A stretch of DNA of 11,942 nucleotides from Gallionella sp. (GCA_025362155.1 JANYHX010000059.1:1-11942); one strand, 5' to 3'; shown: positions 1 to 7,673, counted from the first letter of the stretch. Notes: generated from the letters alone by a model not told the origin. Numbers and translations: made by a program.

Positions 1-142
1 CCTTGCGCTCAGGCCCCTTGAAGTTATCAGTCTTGGCCTCGGTGTTGCAACCCTTCATCTTGTCTTGTTGTGTACCTGCGAACGCCGGAATAGAAACAGC
101 AAAGGTAAAACTTAAACAGGCCAAGGTAATCAGTTTTTTCAT
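1..142 (-). CDS. PsiF-repeat secreted protein, 3'-truncated by window edge
   Basis: The 47 visible codons start with MKKLITLACLSFTFAVSIPA, a Sec signal peptide with a lysine n-region, a hydrophobic core and a probable cleavage site after AFA (about residue 22). The mature part begins GTQQDKMKGCNTEAKTDNFK and continues GPERK. The pattern KMxxCNxEAKxxxxKGxERK is the first unit of a psiF repeat, found in small periplasmic proteins such as phosphate-starvation-inducible PsiF of E. coli. Their molecular role is unknown. The start is supported by AAGGAG at 149-154, seven to eight bases upstream of the ATG. The gene follows the amidotransferase gene on the same strand with a 98-base gap that holds its own probable promoter. 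Only the N-terminal half is visible, so the number of repeats cannot be told. Family assignment is by motif recognition and is fairly secure. Confidence 0.8.
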   Translation of the reverse strand, partial: MKKLITLACLSFTFAVSIPAFAGTQQDKMKGCNTEAKTDNFKGPERK

Positions 143-195
143 GGATATCTCCTTATATTATTTGGGGGGATGATTTTTACAGCATAAGCGCGGGC

Positions 196-201
196 ATTAT
201 A
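196..201 (-). promoter_or_regulatory. -10 element (TATAAT) of the psiF-like gene
   Basis: Read on the minus strand, a perfect TATAAT lies about 54 bases upstream of the ATG of the psiF-like gene, in the context GGCTTATAATGCC. No good -35 is seen at 16-18 bases spacing (best is TGATGG), so the promoter may be activator-dependent or weak. The A/T-rich leader between it and the start codon carries a run of six C on the plus strand and the ribosome binding site AAGGAG. Confidence 0.5.
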
Positions 202-240
202 AGCCAACCCGGTAAATTCCATCATCATCTTTATAGCGTA

Positions 241-948
241 TTAAACGGATAGTCCTTTTATCCAGCGACTATACAACTGTTCCGCCACGTTGTTTAAATG
301 CGGCAGCTTGTCATTTATTTGCTGTTGCATCTCACTTGTAGATTGTACTGCCGGGCTGGTGCTGCTGGTGGTCACTTCATCTGCACCTACGGCGCACCAT
401 GACGCAATCATTTCAGCAGTCATTTCAACATGACATTGCAACGCCAGGTGTTTGCCAATCGCGTAGGCCTGGTTGGTGCAGTGTGTGCTGGACAGCAGAT
501 GTGTTGCGCCTTGCGGCAGGCTGAAGGTTTCACCGTGCCAGTGAAATGCCTGAAATTTCTGTAGGTCGCCGAACCAGTCGCGCGCGATGTCATTGTCCGA
601 CACCTGCACTTCGCCCCAGCCGATCTCCTTGACCGGATTGCGCGATACCCCAGCGCCCAGTGCCTTGGAGATCAGTTGTCCGCCCAAGCAATGTCCCAGC
701 AGCGGAATGTCTTTGGCGACGGCATCGCGGATCAATGCCTCGACTTTAGGTACCCACGGCAGGTTATCGTTAACGCTCATCGGCCCGCCCATGAAGACCA
801 GCCCGGAATAGGCCGCTGCACTGGAGGGCACGGAGTCGTCGGCATCAATACAAATTAACTGCCAGGGGATTTTTTGTTCATCCAGGAATGTCGCCAGATA
901 GCCGGGGCCTTCGGTAGCAGTGTGACGGAAAATGGCGATGGGTTTCAT
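241..948 (-). CDS. Class I glutamine amidotransferase (GMP synthase-like, GATase1)
   Basis: A 235-residue stand-alone class I glutamine amidotransferase, the fold that releases ammonia from glutamine. It shows the family's oxyanion segment (VFMGGPMSV, about 51-59), the nucleophile elbow GHCLGGQ with Cys87, and the catalytic His173 and Glu175 in QCHVEMT. A GMP synthetase ATP-pyrophosphatase domain is absent. Proteins of this type (COG0518) are often annotated as GMP synthase-like or as gamma-glutamyl-peptide hydrolases such as PuuD relatives, and the true substrate cannot be read from sequence. The catalytic triad is intact, so the protein is probably active. There is no clear Shine-Dalgarno sequence: a copy of a GTGAAAGGTGAA repeat starts two bases upstream of the ATG and occupies the place where one would be. 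It sits between folE2 and the psiF-like gene on the same strand, with no obvious functional link to either. Confidence 0.85.
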   Translation of the reverse strand: MKPIAIFRHTATEGPGYLATFLDEQKIPWQLICIDADDSVPSSAAAYSGLVFMGGPMSVNDNLPWVPKVEALIRDAVAKDIPLLGHCLGGQLISKALGAGVSRNPVKEIGWGEVQVSDNDIARDWFGDLQKFQAFHWHGETFSLPQGATHLLSSTHCTNQAYAIGKHLALQCHVEMTAEMIASWCAVGADEVTTSSTSPAVQSTSEMQQQINDKLPHLNNVAEQLYSRWIKGLSV

Positions 949-950
949 TC

Positions 951-1024
951 AGTGAAAGGTGAAGATGAAGCTGTGAAAGGTGAAACGAAGAAACGATTGT
1001 ACGTTTCACCTTTCACGTTTCACG
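951..1024. repeat. GTGAAAGGTGAA repeat cluster with 15-bp perfect hairpin
   Basis: The spacer between folE2 and the amidotransferase gene consists almost wholly of GTGAAAGGTGAA units. Direct copies begin at 952 and 973. The second is extended to GTGAAAGGTGAAACG (973-987) and forms a perfect 15-base inverted repeat with 1002-1016, leaving a 14-base loop. A further GTTTCAC follows at 1017-1023 and overlaps the folE2 stop codon. Arrays of GTGAAA(C/G)GTGAAA-like units are, from memory, common intergenic elements in some betaproteobacteria. The hairpin could work as a terminator or mRNA-stability element for folE2, but no T-run follows it on either strand. Confidence 0.7.
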
Positions 1025-1823
1025 GTTTCCCCTTATCCCGCTCAATCAGCGCATAGGCCGAGTGATTATGGATGGACTCGAAATTTTCCGACTCCACCAC
1101 ATACGCATCGATGCGCTCATCCGCATCCAGCACAGCAGCCACATCGCGCACCATGTCTTCGACAAATTTCGGATTGTCGTATGCGCGTTCGGTCACAAAT
1201 TTTTCGTCGGGACGTTTCAGCAAGCCATACAACTCGCACGAAGCCTGATCCTCGGCAATGCGCACTATATCTTCGATCCAGACAAAGCTATTAGTGCGCA
1301 ATGTGAGGGTGACATGTGAACGCTGATTATGCGCGCCGCGCTCGGAAATTTTCTTGGAGCAGGGGCACAGGCTGGTGACCGGCACCAGCACTTTCGTCGT
1401 GAAGCGTTGCTTGCCATTGATCGTTTCGCCGATCAGCGTCACGTCATAATCCAGCAGGCTTTGCACGCCGGATACCGGCGCAGTCTTGTTCACAAAATAC
1501 GGGAAACTCATTTCGATGTAACCAGATTGCGCTTCCAGGCGCGCCACCATTTCCTGAAGGATGCTCTCGAAGGATTCGACCGATATTTCGCGCTCATGCT
1601 GGTTTAGTATTTCTACAAAACGTGACATGTGCGTGCCCTTGAAATTGTGCGGCAAATGCACGTACATATTGAAAGTGGCGATGGTATGTTGCACACCGAC
1701 GCTTTTGTCTTTGACCTTCACCGGATGGCGTATGCCTTTAATGCCGACGCGATCAATCGCCAAATGGCGCGTGTCGGGGCAGCTTTGCACATCGGGAATA
1801 AAATTTGGCGCGAGAGTATTCAT
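1020..1823 (-). CDS. folE2: GTP cyclohydrolase FolE2 (type IB)
   Basis: Converts GTP to 7,8-dihydroneopterin triphosphate, the first step of tetrahydrofolate synthesis and a source of precursor for queuosine. The 267-residue length and the opening [14 protein letters not shown] are typical of FolE2. The diagnostic core [13 protein letters not shown] holds the catalytic Cys153 at 148-160, followed by GAHNQRSH with His165 and RPDEK with Glu207. These match the Cys147, His159 and Glu201 metal ligands described for the Neisseria enzyme with a constant offset of six. Type IB enzymes use Mn or Fe instead of the Zn needed by FolE1. The start is supported by GGAGG upstream of the ATG. It is the last gene of the xseB-ispA-dxs-folE2 run, 54 bases after dxs. 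I see no convincing Zur operator in that gap, so it is probably expressed constitutively with the operon. The stop codon is embedded in the repeat cluster at 951-1024. Confidence 0.95.
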   Translation of the reverse strand: MNTLAPNFIPDVQSCPDTRHLAIDRVGIKGIRHPVKVKDKSVGVQHTIATFNMYVHLPHNFKGTHMSRFVEILNQHEREISVESFESILQEMVARLEAQSGYIEMSFPYFVNKTAPVSGVQSLLDYDVTLIGETINGKQRFTTKVLVPVTSLCPCSKKISERGAHNQRSHVTLTLRTNSFVWIEDIVRIAEDQASCELYGLLKRPDEKFVTERAYDNPKFVEDMVRDVAAVLDADERIDAYVVESENFESIHNHSAYALIERDKGKP

Positions 1824-1877
1824 GGTTGGCCTCCAGTTTGGTATAGCGGAAAGAGTATAACGAACGTCAATAATTTA

Positions 1878-3743
1878 CTAGGTTAATTTATTCTGGATGG
1901 AAGAGACTAATCCCGTGGTGTCCAGCCCACAATCCGCCAGCATCTGGCGGTGCTCCCCTTGTCCAATAAAGGCATCTGGCAAACCGAGTTGCAGCAGCGC
2001 GATGACAATACCGTGCTGTTGCAAACATTCTGCCACCGCGCTGCCCGCTCCGCCCTGTATGGTGTTTTCTTCCACCGTGACCAAAAGCTCGTGCGTGCGC
2101 GCCAGGCGTAAAATCAATTCGACATCCAGCGGTTTGACGAAGCGCATGTTCGCTACCGTAGCATCCAGTTGCTCAGCCGCGGCCAGCGCGGGAGCCAGCA
2201 TCGAACCAAAGGCGAGGACCGCAACCCGTTTGCCCTCGCGGCGCAGCTCACCTTTGCCTATAGTCAGGGCATGCATCGCAGTGGTGATAGCTACGCCCGA
2301 CCCGACGCCGCGCGGATAGCGAACTGCGCTCGGTGTCTTCAACTGGAACGCGGTGTATAACATCTGCCGGCATTCGTTTTCATCAGCTGGCGCCATTACG
2401 GTCATGTTCGGTATGCAACGCAAATAGGTTAGATCAAAACTGCCGGCATGAGTTGCGCCATCTGCCCCGACCAAGCCGCCGCGATCAATCGCCAACATCA
2501 CCGGCAGATTTTGTATCGCGATGTCGTGGATAAGTTGATCGTAAGCGCGCTGCAAAAAGGTCGAGTAAATGGCTACCACTGGTTTATACCCAGCGCAGGC
2601 CAAGCCCGCTGCGAAGGTGAGCGCATGCTGTTCGGCGATGCCGACGTCAAAATAGCGCTGCGGAAAACGTTGGGAAAATTCTGCCAGGCCGGAGCCTTCA
2701 GACATTGCCGGCGTGATACCCACCAGCTTTTCATCCTGCTCGGCCATATCACACAGCCATTCGCTGAATACCTGAGTGTAGGTAGGCTTGGCGATTTTGC
2801 TGGCGACATTATTTACGACTGGCGCGGCGACAATCCCTTGTGTGCTGTCGAATTTGCTCACACCGTGATACAGCAGGCAATCGTCTTCGGCCAACGCATA
2901 GCCCTTGCCTTTTTGTGTGACGATGTGCAGAAATTGCGGGCCGCTTAGTTTGCGGATGTTACTCAGTGTATCCAGCAATACATCCAGATCGTGCCCGTCG
3001 ATCGGGCCGATATAGTTGAAGCCAAATTCTTCGAACAGGGTGCTGGGTGTCACCATGCCTTTGACGTGTTCCTCGGCGCGTCTGGCAAATTCCAGCACCG
3101 GCGGCATCCCCTTCAGCACTTTTTCACTGCCGCGCCGCATCGCCGCATAAAAACGTCCCGACATCAGCTTGGCGAGATAATTATTCAGAGCGCCTACCGG
3201 ACGCGAGATGGACATATCGTTGTCGTTGAGGATTACCAATAGATTGGCCTCCATCGCACCGGCATTATTCAGCGCCTCAAAGGCCATGCCGCCGCTCATC
3301 GCACCATCACCAATGATGGCCACAGTACGCCGCTCTGAACCTTGCAGTTGCGCAGCCACGGCCATGCCCAGCGCCGCCGAGATCGAGGTACTGGAATGCC
3401 CGGTGCCGAAGGTGTCATATGGACTTTCGTCGCGCTTGGGGAATCCGGCGAGCCCGCCCGCCATGCGCAAGCTGCTCATCGCCTCGCGCCGTCCGGTGAG
3501 GATTTTGTGTGCATAGGTCTGATGTCCCACATCCCAGACCAGCTTATCTTCAGGTGTGTCGAAGATGTAATGCAGCGCGATAGTTAACTCGATCGTGCCC
3601 AGATTGGAAGATAAATGCCCGCCGGTCTTGCTGACTGACTCGACCAGAAATTCCCGCATCTCATTCGCCAATTGCGGCAATTGTTCACGATCGAGATCAC
3701 GCAGATCGGCAGGGGTATTGATGGTTTTAAGCAAGGAATACAT
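1878..3743 (-). CDS. dxs: 1-deoxy-D-xylulose-5-phosphate synthase
   Basis: Condenses pyruvate and glyceraldehyde-3-phosphate to DXP, the first committed step of the MEP isoprenoid pathway and a source for thiamine and pyridoxal phosphate. The 621 residues match the family length. Visible are the substrate loop [10 protein letters not shown] (41-50, His43), the [17 protein letters not shown] block (69-85), the TPP/Mg signature GDGAMSGG through NDND (145-176), the IGPIDGHD segment, and the transketolase pyrimidine-domain block DVGIAEQHA with the TPP-activating Glu. The C-terminal transketolase domain ([16 protein letters not shown]) is complete. All key residues are present. The ATG overlaps the stop codon of ispA by one base (TGATG), so translation is likely coupled. 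Pairing with ispA on one mRNA places the entry and the prenyl-chain-forming steps of isoprenoid synthesis together, as is usual in proteobacteria. Confidence 0.97.
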   Translation of the reverse strand: MYSLLKTINTPADLRDLDREQLPQLANEMREFLVESVSKTGGHLSSNLGTIELTIALHYIFDTPEDKLVWDVGHQTYAHKILTGRREAMSSLRMAGGLAGFPKRDESPYDTFGTGHSSTSISAALGMAVAAQLQGSERRTVAIIGDGAMSGGMAFEALNNAGAMEANLLVILNDNDMSISRPVGALNNYLAKLMSGRFYAAMRRGSEKVLKGMPPVLEFARRAEEHVKGMVTPSTLFEEFGFNYIGPIDGHDLDVLLDTLSNIRKLSGPQFLHIVTQKGKGYALAEDDCLLYHGVSKFDSTQGIVAAPVVNNVASKIAKPTYTQVFSEWLCDMAEQDEKLVGITPAMSEGSGLAEFSQRFPQRYFDVGIAEQHALTFAAGLACAGYKPVVAIYSTFLQRAYDQLIHDIAIQNLPVMLAIDRGGLVGADGATHAGSFDLTYLRCIPNMTVMAPADENECRQMLYTAFQLKTPSAVRYPRGVGSGVAITTAMHALTIGKGELRREGKRVAVLAFGSMLAPALAAAEQLDATVANMRFVKPLDVELILRLARTHELLVTVEENTIQGGAGSAVAECLQQHGIVIALLQLGLPDAFIGQGEHRQMLADCGLDTTGLVSSIQNKLT

Positions 3744-4684
3744 CAGAACTTTCTCAGGATGATGAAATCAGCCAACTCACGCAGGCGTTGTGCGGATTGG
3801 CCGAACTCTACCAGTAATTCCAGCGCCTCGTGATGCAGCTGCTCGGCCATATTACGCGCCGCTGACAGACCGAGCAGCGTGACATAGGTGGGTTTGCCGT
3901 TGTTTGCATCCTTGCCTGCTGTTTTGCCCAACGTGGCGGTATCTGCCTCACAGTCCAGCACATCATCCACCACCTGAAATGCCAAACCGATTAATTTGCC
4001 GAAACGATCCAGTTTATCTCGTTGGGTCGCAGACTCGGGCTTTTCCGCAAAGTCTGGCTTCGCTGGGAAAATTGAACCGCAATGGGCACCCAATAACACA
4101 GCTGCGCGTATCAACGCGCCGGTTTTATGGATGTGCATGAACTCCAGTTCAGGCAAGGAGAGTGACTTACCCACGCTGGCAAGGTCGATTGCCTGACCGC
4201 CCGCCATGCCGCGCGAACCGGAGGCCAGCGCCAGCAGTTTGATCATGTCCAGTTGATGCTGTGGGTCATCATTCAACCGATGATTCGCGAGTAATTGAAA
4301 TGCCAGTGTTTGCAAACTGTCGCCCACCAGCAACGCAGTTGCCTCATCATATTGCACATGGCAGGTCGGCTTACCACGACGCAACACGTCATTGTCCATG
4401 CACGGCATGTCGTCATGCACCAGTGAATAGGCGTGAATCAGCTCGACCGCGGCAGCCGCGATATTCAAACGCGCCGCATCTGCACCCGTCAATTCGCCTG
4501 CCGCGAACACCAGCAGTGGTCGCACACGCTTGCCGCCCTGCAGCACTGCGTAGCGCATCGCTTCATGCAGGCGCTGCGGGCTGACTTCCGCACGCGGCAA
4601 CAATTCGTGCAATACGTCCTCGCAACGCGCTTGTTGTGCGGTGACCCAACTCTGAAAATCACTACCCATTAATTCTTCGCGCAT
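3743..4684 (-). CDS. ispA: (2E,6E)-farnesyl diphosphate synthase, polyprenyl synthetase family
   Basis: Joins isopentenyl diphosphate to dimethylallyl and then geranyl diphosphate to make farnesyl diphosphate, the precursor of undecaprenyl phosphate and quinone side chains. The 313-residue protein has GGKRVRP (50-56, substrate-binding Lys and Arg), the first Asp-rich motif DDMPCMDND (91-99) and the second motif VVDDVLD (238-244). A segment rich in Lys, Glu and Asp at about 206-226 ([20 protein letters not shown]) is longer than in many homologues and looks like a surface loop. The first ATG overlaps the xseB stop by one base (TAATG). A second ATG five codons later (start of MGSDFQ) is an alternative. 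Neither has a strong Shine-Dalgarno sequence, which favours coupling to xseB. The C-terminus FIILRKF resembles that of other IspA proteins. Confidence 0.95.
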   Translation of the reverse strand: MREELMGSDFQSWVTAQQARCEDVLHELLPRAEVSPQRLHEAMRYAVLQGGKRVRPLLVFAAGELTGADAARLNIAAAAVELIHAYSLVHDDMPCMDNDVLRRGKPTCHVQYDEATALLVGDSLQTLAFQLLANHRLNDDPQHQLDMIKLLALASGSRGMAGGQAIDLASVGKSLSLPELEFMHIHKTGALIRAAVLLGAHCGSIFPAKPDFAEKPESATQRDKLDRFGKLIGLAFQVVDDVLDCEADTATLGKTAGKDANNGKPTYVTLLGLSAARNMAEQLHHEALELLVEFGQSAQRLRELADFIILRKF

Positions 4685-4941
4685 TAATCTTTTTCTGACT
4701 CAGTGCCACTGGAAAAATCTTTCAATACTCCACCCTCTAATACACGCACCTGTTGCTGCGCGTCTTCGAGTCGAGTACGGCAGAACGCTAAAAGTTCCGC
4801 GCCGCGCTTATAGGCCGCCAGCGAATCTTCTAGCGACAGCTTGCCCGCTTCCATGTCAGCAACAATTTGCTCAAGCTCGGCCATTGCTGACTCGAAATTA
4901 ATTTCCTTTTGAGCGCCTGTTTTCTTCGATTGGCCAACCAT
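4684..4941 (-). CDS. xseB: Exodeoxyribonuclease VII small subunit
   Basis: Small subunit of exonuclease VII, which degrades single-stranded DNA together with the large XseA subunit (not in this window). The signature INFESAMAELEQIVADMEAG followed by KLSLEDSLAAYKRG, then the Cys- and Arg-containing helix ending in the LEDAQQQVRVLE segment, is characteristic. I chose the ATG that opens MVGQSKK, giving 85 residues and close to the roughly 80 of the family, with AAAGG a few bases upstream. The frame is open up to a GTG at 4983 with an intermediate ATG at 4971, which would add 10-14 residues (MLGKMLVFIHAKAG) not seen in the family. It is the first gene of the xseB-ispA-dxs-folE2 operon and its stop overlaps the ispA start. 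Confidence 0.92.
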   Translation of the reverse strand: MVGQSKKTGAQKEINFESAMAELEQIVADMEAGKLSLEDSLAAYKRGAELLAFCRTRLEDAQQQVRVLEGGVLKDFSSGTESEKD

Positions 4942-5024
4942 ACCTGCCTTTGCGTGAATAAAAACCAGCATTTTACCCAACACCCCCTGACTCAGCCAAT
5001 TATTGTTGCCCCCCCAATTAATTT

Positions 5025-5039
5025 CAGGGACAATCCCTG
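5025..5039. promoter_or_regulatory. Perfect palindrome CAGGGA-CAA-TCCCTG in divergent promoter region
   Basis: A perfect six-base inverted repeat with a three-base centre lies in the spacer between the divergent xseB and Rieske-oxygenase genes, 40-55 bases before the oxygenase start. It could be an operator or a small transcript hairpin. No T-run follows on either strand, so a terminator is unlikely. Promoter elements around it are not clear. A C7 run (5009-5015) flanked by CAATTA-type sequences lies just to the left. Confidence 0.35.
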
Positions 5040-5078
5040 TCTATCTCACGTATTTGTTTTTGCAAGGATGATGTGGGC

Positions 5079-6176
5079 ATGTCCGCTATCGCCACCCTAA
5101 ATCAACTCACCCATGTTCCGGTGCAGCCGCCACTTGGCTGGTATTTCGATACCCAAGCATGGGAAGCAGAGCAACGCCTGCTATTCGCGCAAGGGCCAAA
5201 TTACGTCGGACATGAGTTGATGGTGCCGAATGTTGGCGACTACCAGGTGCTGGATGGCGAGGCGCAAATGCTGGTGCGCAATCAGCATGGTGTGGAACTG
5301 CTCAGCAACATTTGCCGTCACCGCCAAGCCATCATGCTGCAAGGGCGCGGCAATGCGCAGCACATTGTGTGCCCGCTGCATCGCTGGACTTACAAGACCG
5401 ATGGTGAGCTGCTAGGCGCGCCGCACTTTCCGCAAAATCCCTGTTTAAATCTCAGTAAATCGCTGCTGCAAAACTGGAATGGCCTGCTGTTTGCAGGCAA
5501 GCGTGATATTGCCAAAGACCTGGCCAGAGTCGGCGTGACACAAGACCTGGACTTCTCTGGCTATATGCTGGATCGCGTGCAAGTGGACGAATACGCATTC
5601 AACTGGAAGACTTTCATCGAAGTGTATCTGGAGGATTATCACGTCGGCCCATTCCATCCCGGCTTGGGCAATTTCGTGGATTGCGATAACCTCAAGTGGG
5701 AGTTCGGCGAACAATATAGCGTGCAGACCGTAGGCGTCAGCAACGCACTGCGCAAAGTCGGCAGCCCGGTGTATGGCAAGTGGCAGGAACAAGTGCTGCG
5801 CTATCACGGCGGCAAACTGCCGAAATACGGCGCGATCTGGCTGACCTATTATCCCAACATCATGGTCGAGTGGTATCCTGGCACTCTGGTGGTCAGCACT
5901 ATTGTTCCGCGCGGGCCGGAAGCCTGCACCAACATCGTCGAGTTTTATTATCTCGAAGATATCGTGTTGTTCGAGCGCGACTACGTTGAAGCCGAACAGA
6001 AGGCCTATCACGAAACCGCTGCCGAAGATGACATCATCTGCCTGCGCATGCATAAGGGACGCAAGTCACTTTATCAGCGCGGCATCGAAGAGCAAGGCCC
6101 TTACCAGTCACCCACTGAAGACGGCATGTTGCACTTCCATGAGTATCTGCGCCGCAATCTTGCGTCACACCTCTAG
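5079..6176 (+). CDS. Rieske [2Fe-2S] oxygenase, alpha-subunit type (aromatic/choline-type monooxygenase)
   Basis: A 365-residue protein with the two-domain layout of a Rieske non-haem iron oxygenase alpha subunit. The [2Fe-2S] centre is formed by C79-x-H81 (NICRHRQ) and C98-x2-H101 (VCPLHRW). The mononuclear iron site is in the segment NWKTFIEVYLEDYHVGPFHP with His188 and His193. Glu185 sits where naphthalene dioxygenase has the bridging Asp205, as is common in the choline monooxygenase branch. The third iron ligand is probably Asp317 or Asp318 in EDDIICLRM. The substrate is not predictable. No reductase, ferredoxin or beta subunit lies in the window, so electrons must come from elsewhere. 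AAGGA at 5064-5068 could serve the ATG at 5079 (spacer 10) or a GTG at 5073 (spacer 4). I prefer the ATG. The gene is divergent from xseB and followed by a REP-like repeat. Confidence 0.88.
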   Translation: MSAIATLNQLTHVPVQPPLGWYFDTQAWEAEQRLLFAQGPNYVGHELMVPNVGDYQVLDGEAQMLVRNQHGVELLSNICRHRQAIMLQGRGNAQHIVCPLHRWTYKTDGELLGAPHFPQNPCLNLSKSLLQNWNGLLFAGKRDIAKDLARVGVTQDLDFSGYMLDRVQVDEYAFNWKTFIEVYLEDYHVGPFHPGLGNFVDCDNLKWEFGEQYSVQTVGVSNALRKVGSPVYGKWQEQVLRYHGGKLPKYGAIWLTYYPNIMVEWYPGTLVVSTIVPRGPEACTNIVEFYYLEDIVLFERDYVEAEQKAYHETAAEDDIICLRMHKGRKSLYQRGIEEQGPYQSPTEDGMLHFHEYLRRNLASHL

Positions 6177-6263
6177 TAATTATTCCACACCCCGCACCTC
6201 AATCCTCTGGGTGAAACAACTAGCCATTCGACTAGGCTGCAACCGACCGCAGCCAAGTCGCTG

Positions 6264-6353
6264 CTTATCCCGCCTGCGGGGAGAGCGCAGCGAGGGGGGC
6301 GAAGCCAGGTGCTGGCTCCTTCTCCCGCAGGCAGGATAAGGCTGGGATGAGGG
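6264..6353. repeat. REP-like dispersed palindromic repeat before the transporter gene
   Basis: The arms CTTATCCCGCCTGCGGGGAG (from 6264) and TCTCCCGCAGGCAGGATAAG (6321-6340) pair over 20 bases with one mismatch and one bulged base. Inside the loop is a second hairpin, GCCAG-GTG-CTGGC (6304-6316). The right end continues into GGCTGGGATGAGGG (6340-6353), the tail typical of the CCTTCTCCCGC...GGGATGAGGG repeats scattered through many proteobacterial genomes (recalled knowledge). A further small hairpin, GGCTGC-8-GCAGCC, lies at 6235-6254. The GATGAGGG end provides the only purine-rich ribosome binding site for the transporter ATG at 6363. Confidence 0.7.
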
Positions 6354-6362
6354 CTGTCGAAC

Positions 6363-7235
6363 ATGACACCAAAAAACATAGGCTCACTCTGGATGCTGGT
6401 CGCTGGATTTTTATTCGGCTGCATGGGCGTGTTCGTCAAGCTCGGCGCGCCCTATTTTTCCCATATCGAACTGGTGTTCTATCGTTCCTTTTTCGGACTG
6501 TTGTTGGTTTACCTCATCATGCGCCAACAGCGCGTCCCTGTTGCCACACGCTATTGGCGCAATCATCTGTGGCGTGGTATTTCCGGCTCGGTAGCGCTGG
6601 TGCTGTTCTTCTACTGCATCACCGTGCTGCCGCTCGCCACTGCCGTCACGCTTAATTACACCGCGCCGTTATTTCTTACCATCCTCACCATGGTGGTATA
6701 CAAGGATAAGTTTCATCTGCCGCTGACCATCGCAATCACAGCAGGCTTTTGTGGTGTGGTATTGCTGTTGCACCCGACTCTGCAACACGATCAACTACTA
6801 CCCGGCCTGCTCGGGCTGATCTCAGGCTTCCTCGCTGGAATTGCCTATCTCAATGTGAAGCAACTCGGCATCATCGGCGAACCGGCCGTGCGCGTAGTGT
6901 TCTACTTCAGCCTGATCGCCTCGGTTGGTAGCGGCATAGGGATGCTGTTCGATACTATCCACAGCATTACCCCGCAAGGCTTGGCCATACTATTAGGCTT
7001 GGGCGGCACCGCCACGCTGGCGCAGATCGCGATGACCTACGCCCATCGTGTGGGGGATACCTTGGTGGTCAGTAGCATGGCATACAGCACCATCGTGTTC
7101 GCCAGCCTGTTTGGCCTATTGCTGTGGAACGAAATGCTGCCGCTGAGTAGTTGGCTGGGCATGGCATTCATCATTGCCAGCGGTGTGCTAAGCTTGCGCC
7201 TGTCCCCCAAACACTCAGAAAGCCCACAAGAATGA
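6363..7235 (+). CDS. EamA-family (DMT superfamily) transporter
   Basis: A 290-residue integral inner-membrane protein with about ten hydrophobic helices arranged as two tandem EamA repeats of five (roughly 8-140 and 147-281). The first repeat carries the typical hallmarks: GxxxGCMGVFVKL in helix 1, FYRSFFGLLLVYL in helix 2 and TAVTLNYTAPLFLTIL in helix 4. The second has the AYSTIVFASLFGLLLWNE block in helix 9. EamA proteins are drug/metabolite exporters or importers, and relatives of this shape are annotated as S-adenosylmethionine or amino-acid permeases, but the substrate cannot be inferred. The start is supported by GAGG at 6349-6352, ten bases upstream, within a dispersed repeat. The stop overlaps the SpoIIAA-like gene by four bases (ATGA), so the two form a translationally coupled pair. 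Confidence 0.9.
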   Translation: MTPKNIGSLWMLVAGFLFGCMGVFVKLGAPYFSHIELVFYRSFFGLLLVYLIMRQQRVPVATRYWRNHLWRGISGSVALVLFFYCITVLPLATAVTLNYTAPLFLTILTMVVYKDKFHLPLTIAITAGFCGVVLLLHPTLQHDQLLPGLLGLISGFLAGIAYLNVKQLGIIGEPAVRVVFYFSLIASVGSGIGMLFDTIHSITPQGLAILLGLGGTATLAQIAMTYAHRVGDTLVVSSMAYSTIVFASLFGLLLWNEMLPLSSWLGMAFIIASGVLSLRLSPKHSESPQE

Positions 7236-7579
7236 TCACCATCGAACAATCCGAGGACCTCGTCAATGTTGCCATCATGGGCGAATTCACCATCGCTGAT
7301 TTCAAAACTTTTGAAGAGCAATCCTTATACAAACTGAAATCGCCCGGCGCGGTCAACCTGCTGTTCGATCTGCGCGCGATGGTCAGCTACACCATCGATG
7401 TGGCGTGGGAAGAAATCAAATTCTTCCGCCGCGAACACAATCACGACTTCAGCAAAATCGCCGTGGTCACCGACAATCAATGGATCACCTGGCAGGCTTG
7501 GCTGTCACGCATCTTCGTGGATGCGGATATACGCGTGTTCACGGATTACACGGAAGCACAGGCTTGGGTTCAGTCGTAG
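7232..7579 (+). CDS. SpoIIAA-like protein (STAS-related, PF11964 type)
   Basis: A 115-residue cytoplasmic protein. It starts MITIEQSEDLVNVAIMGEFT and has the pattern of SpoIIAA-like (PF11964) domains: a short N-terminal beta hairpin, GEFTIADFKTFEE, a central LLFDLRAM strand, and W/F-rich helices (VAWEEIKFFRREHNHDFSKIAVV, then NQWITWQAWL) ending in an IRVFTDYTEAQAWV strand-helix. The fold resembles STAS anti-sigma antagonists, and structural members bind lipids or small hydrophobic ligands, but the cellular role is unknown. I chose the ATG at 7232, which overlaps the transporter stop (ATGA). Upstream in-frame codons from 7151 lie inside the transporter gene and give a non-family extension. Co-translation with the EamA transporter suggests a joint role, perhaps a regulatory partner. 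It is the last chromosomal gene before the integron cassettes. Confidence 0.85.
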   Translation: MITIEQSEDLVNVAIMGEFTIADFKTFEEQSLYKLKSPGAVNLLFDLRAMVSYTIDVAWEEIKFFRREHNHDFSKIAVVTDNQWITWQAWLSRIFVDADIRVFTDYTEAQAWVQS

Positions 7580-7648
7580 CTTGACGAATGCCAGCTAATA
7601 TCATCACGAAGGTGCCTTTACTGGCACGATTTATGGTGTCTACTTTAC

Positions 7649-7655
7649 GTTATAC
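7649..7655 (+). other. Left recombination core site (GTTATAC) of the integron cassettes
   Basis: GTTATAC resembles the integron core G^TTRRRY with one departure (T in place of a purine). Evidence that it is the true cassette edge is that GTTATACGTCA (7649-7659) is the exact reverse complement of TGACGTATAAC (8529-8539) at the 5' end of the first cassette's attC. The cassette would begin at 7650. To the left (7580-7648) there is no clear attC fold, only TGCCAG...CTGGCA (7589-7594 with 7621-7626). TGGTGTC/GACACCA (7634-7640, 7665-7671) also flanks the site. It may be an attI, a degraded attC, or a secondary insertion site. No integrase gene is near. Confidence 0.65.
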
Positions 7656-7673
7656 GTCACCAATGACACCACT

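Noticed and set aside
973..1016. Rho-independent terminator of folE2
   Set aside because: The stem is perfect but A/T-rich in part, the loop is long, and no T-run follows on either strand.
1897..2948. Several plus-strand open frames opposite dxs
   Set aside because: They are antisense shadows of dxs with no family signature and poor starts.
4942..4983. N-terminal extension of XseB from a GTG at 4983 or ATG at 4971
   Set aside because: The added residues are not family-like, and the ATG at 4941 has a better-placed AAAGG and gives the usual length.
5445..6053. 202-codon open frame on the minus strand opposite the Rieske oxygenase gene
   Set aside because: It lies wholly within a convincingly conserved gene, has no recognisable motifs and is explained by codon bias on the opposite strand.
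7151..7231. N-terminal extension of the SpoIIAA-like protein inside the transporter gene
   Set aside because: It is a shadow of the transporter's last codons in another frame. The ATGA overlap at 7232 gives the family start.
7589..7655. A full attC site to the left of cassette 1
   Set aside because: Short inverted repeats are present, but there is no RYYYAAC at a suitable distance and no strong central stem, so only the core site is annotated.
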